Origin: JABDKJ01 sp964609215
Lineage (GTDB): Bacteria; Bacteroidota; Bacteroidia; Flavobacteriales_D; JABDKJ01
Assembly: GCA_964609215.1 (NCBI GenBank)
Contig: CAZSQZ010000010.1
Location: 57,666-121,665, forward strand
DNA length: 64,000 nt
Reading direction: 5' to 3'
The position numbers and the translations under genes are program-made. How positions within the stretch are numbered: the stretch's first letter is position 1; the number at the start of each line of letters is the position of its first letter. The notes beneath the pieces are model-generated. The model was not told the origin of the DNA. It searched no databases and worked only from the letters and a program-made list of their open reading frames with translations. Below, piece by piece: positions 42,918 through 51,168 of this stretch.

Positions 42918-45365
42918 TTATGCCACTTTCAAGGGATTCACCACCTTTTGCTTTAATAAAGCAAGATTGACTACCTCAATCATTTCTCTGACATAATGAA
43001 ATTTCAATCCTTTTAGGTACTTCGGATTTATGTCCTCAATATCTTTTCTATTTTTTTCAGAAAGAATAATTTCCTTAATGTCAGCACGTTTAGCGGCTAA
43101 AATTTTCTCTTTTATTCCACCAACCGGTAATACTTTTCCTCTTAAAGTAATCTCGCCTGTCATTGCTAAATACTTTTTCACTTTCTGTTGGGTGAATGCA
43201 GAAGCAAGAGCCGTGAGCATAGTAATACCAGCACTCGGGCCATCTTTTGGGGTAGCACCAGCTGGCACATGAATATGTACATTCCACTTTTCGAAAACCT
43301 CAGGATTTAAGCCCAAATGATCGGAATGAGATTTTAAGTACTCTAAGGCTAAAATAGCTGATTCCTTCATCACTGAGCCGAGATTTCCGGTAAGGGTCAA
43401 TTTGCCTTTTCCCTTAGTCAGACTGGTCTCTATGAACAAAACATCTCCACCAACTGGTGTCCATGCTAAACCGGTAACCACACCTGCTACTTCATTATCT
43501 TCGTATTTATCCTTAGCATGGGATGGTCCAAGAATTTTATGCAAGTCCGGATATTTCATCTCAACTTCATATTTCTCTTCCATGGCCAAATCCTTAGCTC
43601 TGTAACGAATGAGTTTCGAAATCTTTTTCTCCAGACCACGCACTCCAGATTCTCTGGTATATTCCTCAACAAGAGATTCAATTAGCTTATCTCCTATTTT
43701 GAACTGACCTTTCTTAACTCCAGTTTCATTTAATTGCTTTGGGACTAAATGCTTTTTGGCTATTTGAACTTTTTCTTCCACCGTATAGCCATTGACCTCA
43801 ATAATCTCCATTCTATCTCTCAATGCCGGATGAATAGTTGAAAGACTATTGCAAGTAGCAACAAACATCACTTTAGACAGATCATAATCCAATTCAACAT
43901 AATTGTCATTAAAGCTGGTATTCTGTTCAGGGTCCAGCACTTCTAAAAGTGCACTCGCTGGATCTCCATGAGCAGATTTTCCAATTTTATCTATTTCATC
44001 CAGAACAAAAACAGGATTACTTGTACCTGCTTTTTTCAGGTTATGAATTATTCTTCCTGGCATTGCACCAATGTAAGTTCTCCTATGCCCCCTTATTTCT
44101 GCTTCGTCATGTAAGCCACCAATTGACATTCTCACATATTTTCTTCCTACTGCCTCAGCAATTGATTTTCCCAAAGAGGTTTTTCCAACCCCAGGAGGGC
44201 CATATAAACACAAAATTGGCGATTTCATATCCTTCTTTAGCTTCAATACCGCCAAATACTCAATGATTCTTTCTTTTACCTTTTCGAGACCATAATGATC
44301 TCTATCCAGAATCTTTTGTGCTTTTTTAAGATCAAACTTATCGATAGAGTATATGTTCCAAGGCAAGTCCAATAGAAGCTCACAGTAATTAAGTTGTACG
44401 GAATATTCAGCACCTGCTGGATTCATTCTTTCCAACTTATGAATTTCCTTGAAGAAAGTTTCCTCGGTTTCATCATTCCACTTCATCTTAGCCGCACGTT
44501 CTTTCAGCTCGGCTATGTCTTCTTCCTGTGGATTTGAACCTAGCTCTTCCTGAATAGTTTTCATTTGCTGATGAAGGAAATATTCTCTTTGTTGCTGGTC
44601 AATATCATTCTTAACCTTTGATTGAATATCATTTTTTAACTCAAGCATTTGTAGCTCTTTGTTTAGATATTCAATGATCATATCAGATCTCGTTTTAAAA
44701 TCTGGTTCCTCAAGAAGCTTTTGCTTAGTCTGAAGCTTGGCATTCATGTTAGAGGCTATAAAGTTTACCAGAAAATTGTAGCTCTCAATGTTCTTCAGAG
44801 CAAAAGAAGCTTCAGTAGGAATGTTTGGAGAAAGGTTAATGATTTCCAATGCCATATCCTTAATGGAACTCATTAAAGCCTGTAATTTTTTGTCTCTTTT
44901 GATTGGCTTTATCTCTACAAACTCATCTATTCTTGCTTTTAAATAGGGTTCAGTTTGAACCAGTTCTTTTAGCTTGAATTTTTTCTTTCCTTGAATAATT
45001 GCTGTTGTACTTCCATCGGGCATTTTCAATAACCTCAAAATCTGAGCTTGTGTCCCAACTTTATGCAAATCTTCGAAGTCTGGATTTTCAATTTTTGGAT
45101 CTACTTGAGCGACAACCCCAACCTTCATTTTCTTCTTATAAGCTTCTTGAATAAGCTTAATTGACTTGTCTCTACCGACAGTGATTGGAATAACCACACC
45201 AGGAAAAAGAACCGTGTTTCTCAAAGTAAGAATGGGTATCTCTTTGGGTGTTTCCTCTGCATCAAATTGTTCCTCATCTTCAGGAGTAATCAATGGAATG
45301 AACTCAGTATCACCCTCATTCATTGAAAAAAATCTATGTTCTATATTTTTTAAGTTCTCACTCAT
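42918..45365 (-). CDS. lon: ATP-dependent Lon protease
   Basis: 815 residues, full length. N-terminal substrate-binding domain (about 35-250; IPILTLRNTVLFPGVVIPIT), a central coiled region, the AAA+ module with Walker A LYGPPGVGKTSLGKS and Walker B VFVLDEIDKIG, and the C-terminal protease domain with catalytic Ser in TPKDGPSAGITM and catalytic Lys in LPVGGIKEKILAAKR. It degrades misfolded and regulatory proteins in the cytoplasm. It is followed 50 bases downstream by the FGE-like gene on the same strand. Identity is secure. Confidence 0.97.
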   Translation of the reverse strand: MSENLKNIEHRFFSMNEGDTEFIPLITPEDEEQFDAEETPKEIPILTLRNTVLFPGVVIPITVGRDKSIKLIQEAYKKKMKVGVVAQVDPKIENPDFEDLHKVGTQAQILRLLKMPDGSTTAIIQGKKKFKLKELVQTEPYLKARIDEFVEIKPIKRDKKLQALMSSIKDMALEIINLSPNIPTEASFALKNIESYNFLVNFIASNMNAKLQTKQKLLEEPDFKTRSDMIIEYLNKELQMLELKNDIQSKVKNDIDQQQREYFLHQQMKTIQEELGSNPQEEDIAELKERAAKMKWNDETEETFFKEIHKLERMNPAGAEYSVQLNYCELLLDLPWNIYSIDKFDLKKAQKILDRDHYGLEKVKERIIEYLAVLKLKKDMKSPILCLYGPPGVGKTSLGKSIAEAVGRKYVRMSIGGLHDEAEIRGHRRTYIGAMPGRIIHNLKKAGTSNPVFVLDEIDKIGKSAHGDPASALLEVLDPEQNTSFNDNYVELDYDLSKVMFVATCNSLSTIHPALRDRMEIIEVNGYTVEEKVQIAKKHLVPKQLNETGVKKGQFKIGDKLIESLVEEYTRESGVRGLEKKISKLIRYRAKDLAMEEKYEVEMKYPDLHKILGPSHAKDKYEDNEVAGVVTGLAWTPVGGDVLFIETSLTKGKGKLTLTGNLGSVMKESAILALEYLKSHSDHLGLNPEVFEKWNVHIHVPAGATPKDGPSAGITMLTALASAFTQQKVKKYLAMTGEITLRGKVLPVGGIKEKILAAKRADIKEIILSEKNRKDIEDINPKYLKGLKFHYVREMIEVVNLALLKQKVVNPLKVA

Positions 45366-45427
45366 TATTATAATTCCCTTTCTATTCTTTATTAGTCAAA
45401 GCTTATGCCATTGACAAAAAACTGTAA

Positions 45428-46603
45428 TTATGTCCGAAATTTCCCAGTAATCTTGAAAATATGGCTTAAAATTTCCCTGTCCAAATTGGAGAAGGTCAAT
45501 TTTCTGCGCTCCATCATTTTCTCAGCTACTTCAAATGCTTTGTCTATTCTATATTCCTCTGTAGACGCTAAACCACCCCAAGTAAATGAAGGAATAAACG
45601 TTGAAGGAAACCCAGTTCCAAAAATATTTGCAGAAACACCAACTGTTGTACCAGTATTCAACATGGTATTTATTCCTGTTTTGGAATGATCCCCCATAAC
45701 CAATCCTTGAAATTGCCTTCCAGATGAAACAAAATCTTCTTCCGAATAGCTCCATGTTTTTATTTCGCTATAATTGTTTTTGAGATTTGAACAATTGGTG
45801 TCTGCTCCCAAATTACACCATTCGCCTATTACCGAATTCCCCAGATAACCATCATGGCCTTTATTGGAATAGCCCTGGATAATTACATTACTCACTTCTC
45901 CACCCACTTTTGAATGCGGACCAATAGTTGTTGCTCCATATATCTTAGCTGCCATTTTGACAACTCCTTCCTCACAAATTGCAAAGGGGCCACGAATTAC
46001 GCTTCCCTCTAAAATTTTAGTATTCTTTCCTAAATAAATGGGGCCAGACTCGGTATTAAAAACACAAGCTTGAGCATAAACTCCATCTTCAACATAAAGT
46101 TGATTTCCTAAAACAGTATTTCCCTGCAAACTATCCTGAGGACTTAAGTGCTTTGAAATCTCGAAAATATCTGCTCTAATTTCCCTGTCGTTCATTTCAA
46201 ATAAATCACCAGGATTTGATAAAACAGTTAGCTCATCATCTTCCAAATTAATTATCTCGAAACTTTCTAGTTCACATGAATCGAATGTTTCTTTTGATGA
46301 AGCGAATGCAATTGTTCTTCCCTTCCAATTTATCTTTTGGCCTAACTTCAATGTCAATAATAATTGAAGTAATTTTTGATTAGGACAAACCGCTGCTGAA
46401 AGAAATATCATCTCATCCCAATTCGCATTTGGGTATTTTTCAGACAAGTAAGAAAGCGTGTAAATGCCCACTTCATTAGGCCACAACCTATCCCACTTTT
46501 CTTTTACTGTGTTGATTCCAATCCGCAATTCAGAAACTGGCCTCGTAAATGTTAAAGGCAACAAATCCTTATGTGCGCGACCATCGAATAGGCTTAAATT
46601 CAT
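45428..46603 (-). CDS. Bacteroidetes GlmU-like sugar nucleotidyltransferase
   Basis: 391 residues. The N-terminus MNLSLFDGRAHKDLLPLTFT with RPVSELRIGI is characteristic of the GlmU-related family of Bacteroidota (TIGR03991 type), with a nucleotidyltransferase-like domain (about 1-190) and a left-handed beta-helix (about 195-360) built of hexapeptide repeats (VIRGPFAICEEG, ATTIGPHSKVGGEVSNVI, GDHSKTGINTMLNTGTTVG). It probably acts in UDP-GlcNAc or related nucleotide-sugar supply. It differs in length and motifs from E. coli GlmU. The next gene on the strand, lon, is 62 bases downstream. Confidence 0.85.
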   Translation of the reverse strand: MNLSLFDGRAHKDLLPLTFTRPVSELRIGINTVKEKWDRLWPNEVGIYTLSYLSEKYPNANWDEMIFLSAAVCPNQKLLQLLLTLKLGQKINWKGRTIAFASSKETFDSCELESFEIINLEDDELTVLSNPGDLFEMNDREIRADIFEISKHLSPQDSLQGNTVLGNQLYVEDGVYAQACVFNTESGPIYLGKNTKILEGSVIRGPFAICEEGVVKMAAKIYGATTIGPHSKVGGEVSNVIIQGYSNKGHDGYLGNSVIGEWCNLGADTNCSNLKNNYSEIKTWSYSEEDFVSSGRQFQGLVMGDHSKTGINTMLNTGTTVGVSANIFGTGFPSTFIPSFTWGGLASTEEYRIDKAFEVAEKMMERRKLTFSNLDREILSHIFKITGKFRT

Positions 46604-46657
46604 GAAAAATTTATTCTCTTAAAGGTATTAATTCGAACGCCTGAATGAAGTAAAAAG

Positions 46658-46675
46658 TTGTGGAGTATTCCACAA
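46658..46675. repeat. 7-bp inverted repeat between the GlmU-like gene and the L31 terminator
   Basis: TTGTGGA at 46658-46664 and TCCACAA at 46669-46675 pair perfectly with a GTAT loop. It lies 55 bases upstream of the GlmU-like start and just after the L31 terminator; an operator or leader hairpin is possible. Confidence 0.45.
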
Positions 46676-46693
46676 TCTATTTAAATTTTGAAC

Positions 46694-46723
46694 AAAAAAA
46701 AGCCCTGGCAGGTTGACCAGGGC
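46694..46723 (-). terminator. Rho-independent terminator of rpmE2 (L31)
   Basis: On the minus strand GCCCTGG and CCAGGGC form a perfect 7-bp stem with an 8-base loop, followed by TTTTTTTT. It lies 24 bases after the L31 stop. Confidence 0.9.
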
Positions 46724-46747
46724 GCTGTGCTTTGTATCGTGCGTGCG

Positions 46748-47056
46748 TTAATTATCTTGTGATTCGGCAGGAGCATCTTCTGCAGGAGCTTCTCCTCCTT
46801 TATCTTTTCTCCATTTTCCGTACTTATTCTTGAATTTATCAATTCTACCAGCAGTATCGACAAATTGCATTTTTCCAGTGAAGAAAGGGTGAGATTTATA
46901 CGAAATTTCCAATTTAATCAATGGATATTCATTCCCATCTTCCCATTTGATTGTCTCGGAAGTATTTGCCGTAGATTTTCCCAAAAACGAATAATCAGCC
47001 GTAATGTCTTTGAAAACAACCATTCTATAGTTCTCTGGATGTATATCTTTTTTCAT
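46748..47056 (-). CDS. rpmE2: 50S ribosomal protein L31, type B
   Basis: 102 residues. MKKDIHPENYRMVVFKDIT is the type B L31 N-terminus, and ISYKSHPFFTGKMQFVDTAG with RIDKFKNKYG completes the family; the zinc CxxC of type A L31 is absent. An unusual acidic, Ala/Pro-rich tail follows (GGEAPAEDAPAESQDN), making it longer than the usual 80-90 residues. A terminator follows at 46694-46723. A TAATTTTG promoter element lies 22 bases upstream of the ATG. Confidence 0.95.
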   Translation of the reverse strand: MKKDIHPENYRMVVFKDITADYSFLGKSTANTSETIKWEDGNEYPLIKLEISYKSHPFFTGKMQFVDTAGRIDKFKNKYGKWRKDKGGEAPAEDAPAESQDN

Positions 47057-47078
47057 TTTTCTACAAAAATTAAGAGTG

Positions 47079-47111
47079 CAAAATTACACTTTTTTTAATT
47101 GAAATCTACAA
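47079..47111 (-). promoter_or_regulatory. Putative promoter of rpmE2
   Basis: Minus-strand TTG at 47111-47109, 22 bases, then TAATTTTG at 47086-47079, close to the Bacteroidota TTTG-N19-21-TAnnTTTG form; the spacer is slightly long. Confidence 0.5.
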
Positions 47112-47173
47112 TAATGTGAAATAAACGAAGAATTATCACGTATTGTTTCTGAATCAAATCGCATATTTGCAAT

Positions 47174-48661
47174 ATGAATGGACTGAAGTGGCTGTTTCCG
47201 CTATTTTTTCTACTATTTATTTTTAGCTCCTGCAAAAGGGATGAATTATTGACAGACCCATCTGTAATGCTAGAATTTTCTAAGGATACTGTTCTTTTCG
47301 ATACTGTTTTTACAACAGTGGGAAGTACAACAGAATTATTAAAGTTCTATAATAGAGAAAATAGGCCTATTGAAGTAAGTTCTATCTTTCTAGCTGGAGG
47401 TTCTTCTTCGCAATTCAGAATGAATGTGGATGGAGTCTCTGGTACTGAATTCGAAAACATTGAGGTAGCAGCAGAAGACAGTCTTTTTATTTTTGTAGAA
47501 GTAACTGTAGATCCTACTAATATTAATAGTCCTCTAATAGTTGAGGATAGTATAGTATTTCATACGAATGGGAATATTCAAGATGTAGATTTAGTTGCTT
47601 GGGGGCAAGATGCTCATTTCTTTTTTGGTGATCAGGTGTCACCGAATTTACCGGATATAGTATGTTTGGATGGCGATTGCTTTAATGGTGATGAACCTGT
47701 TGATACCGTCTGGCCTAACGACAAACCCTATGTCATCTATGGGTATTTAGTTATAGATGAAGGAGATAGATTAAAAATAGATCCTGGTTGTCAAATTCAC
47801 TTCCACGAAAGCTCGGGCCTTTGGGTTTATCAAGATGGTCATATAGAGGCTTGTGGGACCGTTGATGAACCTATTGTTTTTCAAGGAGATAGATTAGAAG
47901 ATGCTTTTGATGATATTCCCGGACAATGGGATAGGATTTGGATAAATGAAAACACAAACGGAGAAGCAAACGTATTCACGCATTGTGTTATAAAAAACAA
48001 TTTCCTAGGTATCCAAGCAGAGCCTTTGATTCTTTCTGAGGATGACTTAACTGGGCCAGGTGCTGATAATAAACTGATACTTAATAATACAATAGTCAAG
48101 AACAATTCTGGAGCAAGCCTTCTCATAAGAAACTATAATATTGATGCTCAAAATTCACTTTTTGCCAATGCAGGACAGTTCTGTGCAGCAATAACTGGAG
48201 AAGGGGAATACAATTTCAACTTCTGTACCTTTGGAAACTTTTGGAGCTTTGGAACGCGATCAGATCCAGCCTTTTTTATTGCAAATACCTATCAAGATTT
48301 GGCTGGAAATATTCAGGTTAGGAATCTAGGTACTTCAAGGATTACGAATTCAATTATATATGGAAATTCCTTCGATGAAATCGGTGTTTTATTTGACCCA
48401 CTAGGTCAAGCAGATGTTGTTTTTGATGCCGTTTTATTGAAAATTGATGAATTCGATGTTTCAGACAATACCATATTCCCAAATATCTTGGTAAATCAAA
48501 ACCCTCGATTTGTTGACCCGTCTAATGGAGATTTTCATTTGGAATCAAATTCTCCATGTATAGATCGTCAAACTGTTGGTGTCTCTTTGCTGCTTGATTT
48601 AGAAGAAAATAACGTTCAAGGAGATGGAAGAGATTGGGGAGCCTATGAGTTTATTGAATAA
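47174..48661 (+). CDS. Lipoprotein with parallel beta-helix-like domain
   Basis: 495 residues. Lipobox FIFSSC (Cys20) followed by basic residues. Residues about 30-140 form an Ig/ASH-like beta-sandwich (DTVLFDTVFTTVGSTTELLK). After an Asp-rich linker comes a right-handed beta-helix-like region (about 190-470; CQIHFHESSGLWVYQDGHIE, FTHCVIKNNFLGIQAE, IVKNNSGASLLIRNY, SRITNSIIYGNSF) ending in HLESNSPCIDRQTVGVS. This layout occurs in conserved Flavobacteriia lipoproteins of unknown role; substrate binding on the outer surface is possible. It is divergent from L31. Confidence 0.78.
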   Translation: MNGLKWLFPLFFLLFIFSSCKRDELLTDPSVMLEFSKDTVLFDTVFTTVGSTTELLKFYNRENRPIEVSSIFLAGGSSSQFRMNVDGVSGTEFENIEVAAEDSLFIFVEVTVDPTNINSPLIVEDSIVFHTNGNIQDVDLVAWGQDAHFFFGDQVSPNLPDIVCLDGDCFNGDEPVDTVWPNDKPYVIYGYLVIDEGDRLKIDPGCQIHFHESSGLWVYQDGHIEACGTVDEPIVFQGDRLEDAFDDIPGQWDRIWINENTNGEANVFTHCVIKNNFLGIQAEPLILSEDDLTGPGADNKLILNNTIVKNNSGASLLIRNYNIDAQNSLFANAGQFCAAITGEGEYNFNFCTFGNFWSFGTRSDPAFFIANTYQDLAGNIQVRNLGTSRITNSIIYGNSFDEIGVLFDPLGQADVVFDAVLLKIDEFDVSDNTIFPNILVNQNPRFVDPSNGDFHLESNSPCIDRQTVGVSLLLDLEENNVQGDGRDWGAYEFIE

Positions 48662-49714
48662 TCACAAGGAAGTCAAAAATTTCATGGTATCTATTCCATC
48701 CGCGTAATCACATAATTCTGGAGATTGGGACTTTCCGAATGGGATAAAATCTCGACCTACAATGCATTGAACTTCGTCCTTTCTTGAATCTAGTTTTTTC
48801 AGAAGTTCTTCCTTATCCGAATAGTATTCGTAGTAAAGCGTTCCCAAAGGAGAAATAAAATCATCTTTTTGTTCTTTCAAAAGCAAGAAATTATTATCTA
48901 GAAAAGGAAATTCGCTCATTAAAAAAACAGCCTTATTATAATCATAGTTATTGCACCATTTATTATGATTGATGACTTCACCATGTTCAAAAATCCCCTC
49001 GTAAATTCTATTTAACTCAAAACCTTCAGGCAGGAAAATTTTAGAAACATTTCTGCATCCCAATCCATAGAACTGAAATAAATCTTTGCCAAATTCATAT
49101 ATATCTTCTTTGCTCTCATCACCAGAAAAAATAGCTATTCCATTTCTATTCCTTCTGATAATATTGGGCACTTTGGAGAAATAATATTCAAAGTGCTTTG
49201 CGGTATTATTTGAGCCTGTTGCAATCACAGCATCGTATTTCGTTAATTTATCCTCTATCAAGGTAATTCTTTCCTCCCAAGCACTATTCCATTGGCAGAG
49301 TTGATCTTTAATTAAGGGATAAAAAAGTCGATCATCCGAAGACATTTTTCCAAGAAAATGATGGCCAGAAATTAGAACTGAAAGCATATCATGAAAACCA
49401 ACCAAAGGAATATTCCCAGCCATTATTACTCCAACTTTATTTGGGTTTTCTTCTTCTAAGTCATTAATGTAGTTAGAAACCCAGTCTAAAATTTTTTCTT
49501 CTCGCAACATCTCACTTAAGCCACTGAAAGCTAATAAGACATTTTCCCTAGTAAACCATTGATTCAAAACCTTAGCCTGAATGATAGCCTCATTCCAACG
49601 CTTCCATAATTCATCTGTGACTATTGGCTCTGCCTTATATTTATCGTTATTTGCCAAAGCCTCAAAGACTTTTCCCATCAAAATAAATCCCTCTATTCTC
49701 TTCGTTCTATCCAT
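48662..49714 (-). CDS. LuxC-like acyl-CoA/acyl-protein reductase
   Basis: 350 residues of the LuxC/aldehyde-dehydrogenase-like fold. Recognisable parts are VGVIMAGNIPLVGFHDML, YDAVIATGSNNTAKHFEYYF (nucleotide-binding loop) and LFQFYGLGCRNVSKIFLP with the catalytic Cys candidate in GLGCRNVS. Such proteins reduce acyl-CoA or acyl-ACP to an aldehyde with NAD(P)H. In many Bacteroidota this gene sits beside a ferredoxin, as here (divergent, 75 bases apart), but the physiological substrate is not established to my knowledge. It is convergent with the beta-helix lipoprotein; the stop is adjacent. Confidence 0.82.
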   Translation of the reverse strand: MDRTKRIEGFILMGKVFEALANNDKYKAEPIVTDELWKRWNEAIIQAKVLNQWFTRENVLLAFSGLSEMLREEKILDWVSNYINDLEEENPNKVGVIMAGNIPLVGFHDMLSVLISGHHFLGKMSSDDRLFYPLIKDQLCQWNSAWEERITLIEDKLTKYDAVIATGSNNTAKHFEYYFSKVPNIIRRNRNGIAIFSGDESKEDIYEFGKDLFQFYGLGCRNVSKIFLPEGFELNRIYEGIFEHGEVINHNKWCNNYDYNKAVFLMSEFPFLDNNFLLLKEQKDDFISPLGTLYYEYYSDKEELLKKLDSRKDEVQCIVGRDFIPFGKSQSPELCDYADGIDTMKFLTSL

Positions 49715-49735
49715 TGCTTAAACTTTCTCTAAACA

Positions 49736-49765
49736 TTGTGGTTTAATTATTGTGAAGTATCTTTG
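49736..49765 (+). promoter_or_regulatory. Promoter of the ferredoxin gene
   Basis: TTG at 49736-49738, a 19-base spacer, then TATCTTTG at 49758-49765, an exact match to the Bacteroidota TTTG/TAnnTTTG promoter form. Transcription would begin about 49771, leaving a leader of roughly 19 bases with AGAAG before the ATG at 49790. Confidence 0.75.
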
Positions 49766-49789
49766 CAAAAATAGATTTTAAGAAGTAGA

Positions 49790-50140
49790 ATGGCGATAAA
49801 AATCACAGATGAGTGCATTAACTGCGGAGCTTGCGAACCGGAATGTCCAAACAATGCTATTTATGAAGGTGGTGCAGAATGGAAATTTTCGGATGGCACA
49901 TCTTTAAAAGGGCTGATTACAGGAGCTAATTCTAAAATTTCAGTTGATGCAGAAGATGCGCAAGAGCCTGTAGATATGGATTTATACTACATTGTAACCG
50001 ACAAATGCACAGAGTGCAAGGGCTTTCATGACGAACCTCAGTGTGCTGCTGTTTGTCCTGTGGATTGCTGTGTAGATGACGAAGATTGGCGAGAAACCGA
50101 TGAAGAGTTGCTTGCTAAAAAAGACAATCTGCATCTGTAG
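49790..50140 (+). CDS. 4Fe-4S dicluster ferredoxin
   Basis: 116 residues, cytoplasmic electron carrier. First cluster ligands are CINCGACEPECP near the N-terminus; the second set is CTECKGFHDEPQCAAVCPVDC, a CxxC-x8-CxxxC form with an insertion. A 45-residue loop (about 30-75) separates them, and the C-terminus is acidic. This is the typical Bacteroidota ferredoxin that lies divergent from a LuxC-like reductase gene. It may feed electrons to that enzyme (inference). A strong promoter match lies at 49736-49765. Confidence 0.93.
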   Translation: MAIKITDECINCGACEPECPNNAIYEGGAEWKFSDGTSLKGLITGANSKISVDAEDAQEPVDMDLYYIVTDKCTECKGFHDEPQCAAVCPVDCCVDDEDWRETDEELLAKKDNLHL

Positions 50141-50187
50141 AATCTCATCATTCTAAAATTTTCTTAGAACCTTTTCGTTTAGACAAC

Positions 50188-51021
50188 GTGCGAATCGCAA
50201 TAACCATATTATTTTTCTTATTTGTTGGCCAATCACTTTGGTCCGTTTCTAAACAGGATCTCATTTCTTCGTTTAACGGTATTTATTCCCAACAATCGGA
50301 TAATGAGAAAATTGAACAAAGCAGAGCTTTTAAATCTTTGTTAAAAGACTATCTAAATGAAAACAATGCACTTGAAGCTGATTTAGTCGGTTTAAGAATG
50401 TTTTCAGAAAAAGAATCTAAAGATAGATTTAGAATTTTCAATTGGAATATTCCTTTGGAGGATGATAATTTTTATGAGTGTCTTTTTGCGGTTCCCAATT
50501 CAAATGATGTCATAAATATCATTGAATGCAAACCAACACGCAAAGCAGATGAAAAAGTGGTAAATCGAATTATGAGTAATAAGGATTGGCCAGCTGCTTT
50601 GTACTATGACATTATTCCAATGACAAAAGGAAAATGCAAACAGTTTATTCTTTTAGGTTGGGATGGAAAAGACGAAATAACCAATCAAAAAGTTATTGAA
50701 ATTCTTACTCTCGGAGAGAAGAATTTAAAATTTGGAGCAAATAAATTTAAGGAGGTCAATAAACCTATTAAACGATTCGTTCTGGAATATGGGGAAGAAG
50801 CAAGTGTTTCCATTAATTACGATGAAAAATTTAACCGATTTGTTTTTGATCACCTTTCTCCTACCCGACCCGATTTAGAAGGACAGTTTCAATTTTACGT
50901 TCCCGATATGACATTTGACGCTTTTGTGCTAAAGAAGGGAGAACTATATCTAAGAGAGAATATCAAGTTTTTGAGAGAGAAAACAGATAAGGATGCGAAC
51001 TTCTACGATCCTCGACAATAA
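50188..51021 (+). CDS. Exported protein of unknown function
   Basis: 277 residues starting at a GTG (50188), with a signal peptide (MRIAITILFFLFVGQSLWSV). The mature part is mixed alpha/beta with a helical N-terminal stretch (SRAFKSLLKDYLNENNALEAD) and strands such as KGKCKQFILLGWDGKDEITN and VSINYDEKFNRFVFDHLSP, ending in a charged FYDPRQ. No catalytic motif is visible. It resembles conserved periplasmic proteins of Bacteroidota but I know no function. It follows the ferredoxin gene by 47 bases on the same strand. Confidence 0.7.
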   Translation: MRIAITILFFLFVGQSLWSVSKQDLISSFNGIYSQQSDNEKIEQSRAFKSLLKDYLNENNALEADLVGLRMFSEKESKDRFRIFNWNIPLEDDNFYECLFAVPNSNDVINIIECKPTRKADEKVVNRIMSNKDWPAALYYDIIPMTKGKCKQFILLGWDGKDEITNQKVIEILTLGEKNLKFGANKFKEVNKPIKRFVLEYGEEASVSINYDEKFNRFVFDHLSPTRPDLEGQFQFYVPDMTFDAFVLKKGELYLRENIKFLREKTDKDANFYDPRQ

Positions 51022-51068
51022 CTTTTCTGTTCATAAAGACTCTATTTTTTTAATATTAACTTAACATA

Positions 51069-51098
51069 TCCGCACAATGAATTGCAAATAAATGCGGA
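51069..51098. repeat. Inverted repeat upstream of serC
   Basis: TCCGCA at 51069-51074 and TGCGGA at 51093-51098 are perfect 6-bp arms with 18 bases between them, about 70 bases before the serC start. The spacing fits an operator for a dimeric regulator or a weak leader hairpin. Confidence 0.4.
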
Positions 51099-51168
51099 CA
51101 TTTGAACATTATAAATACCTATGAGTTCAACTGTATTAAATCCTGAAAATCAAACCATTATACAAGGA

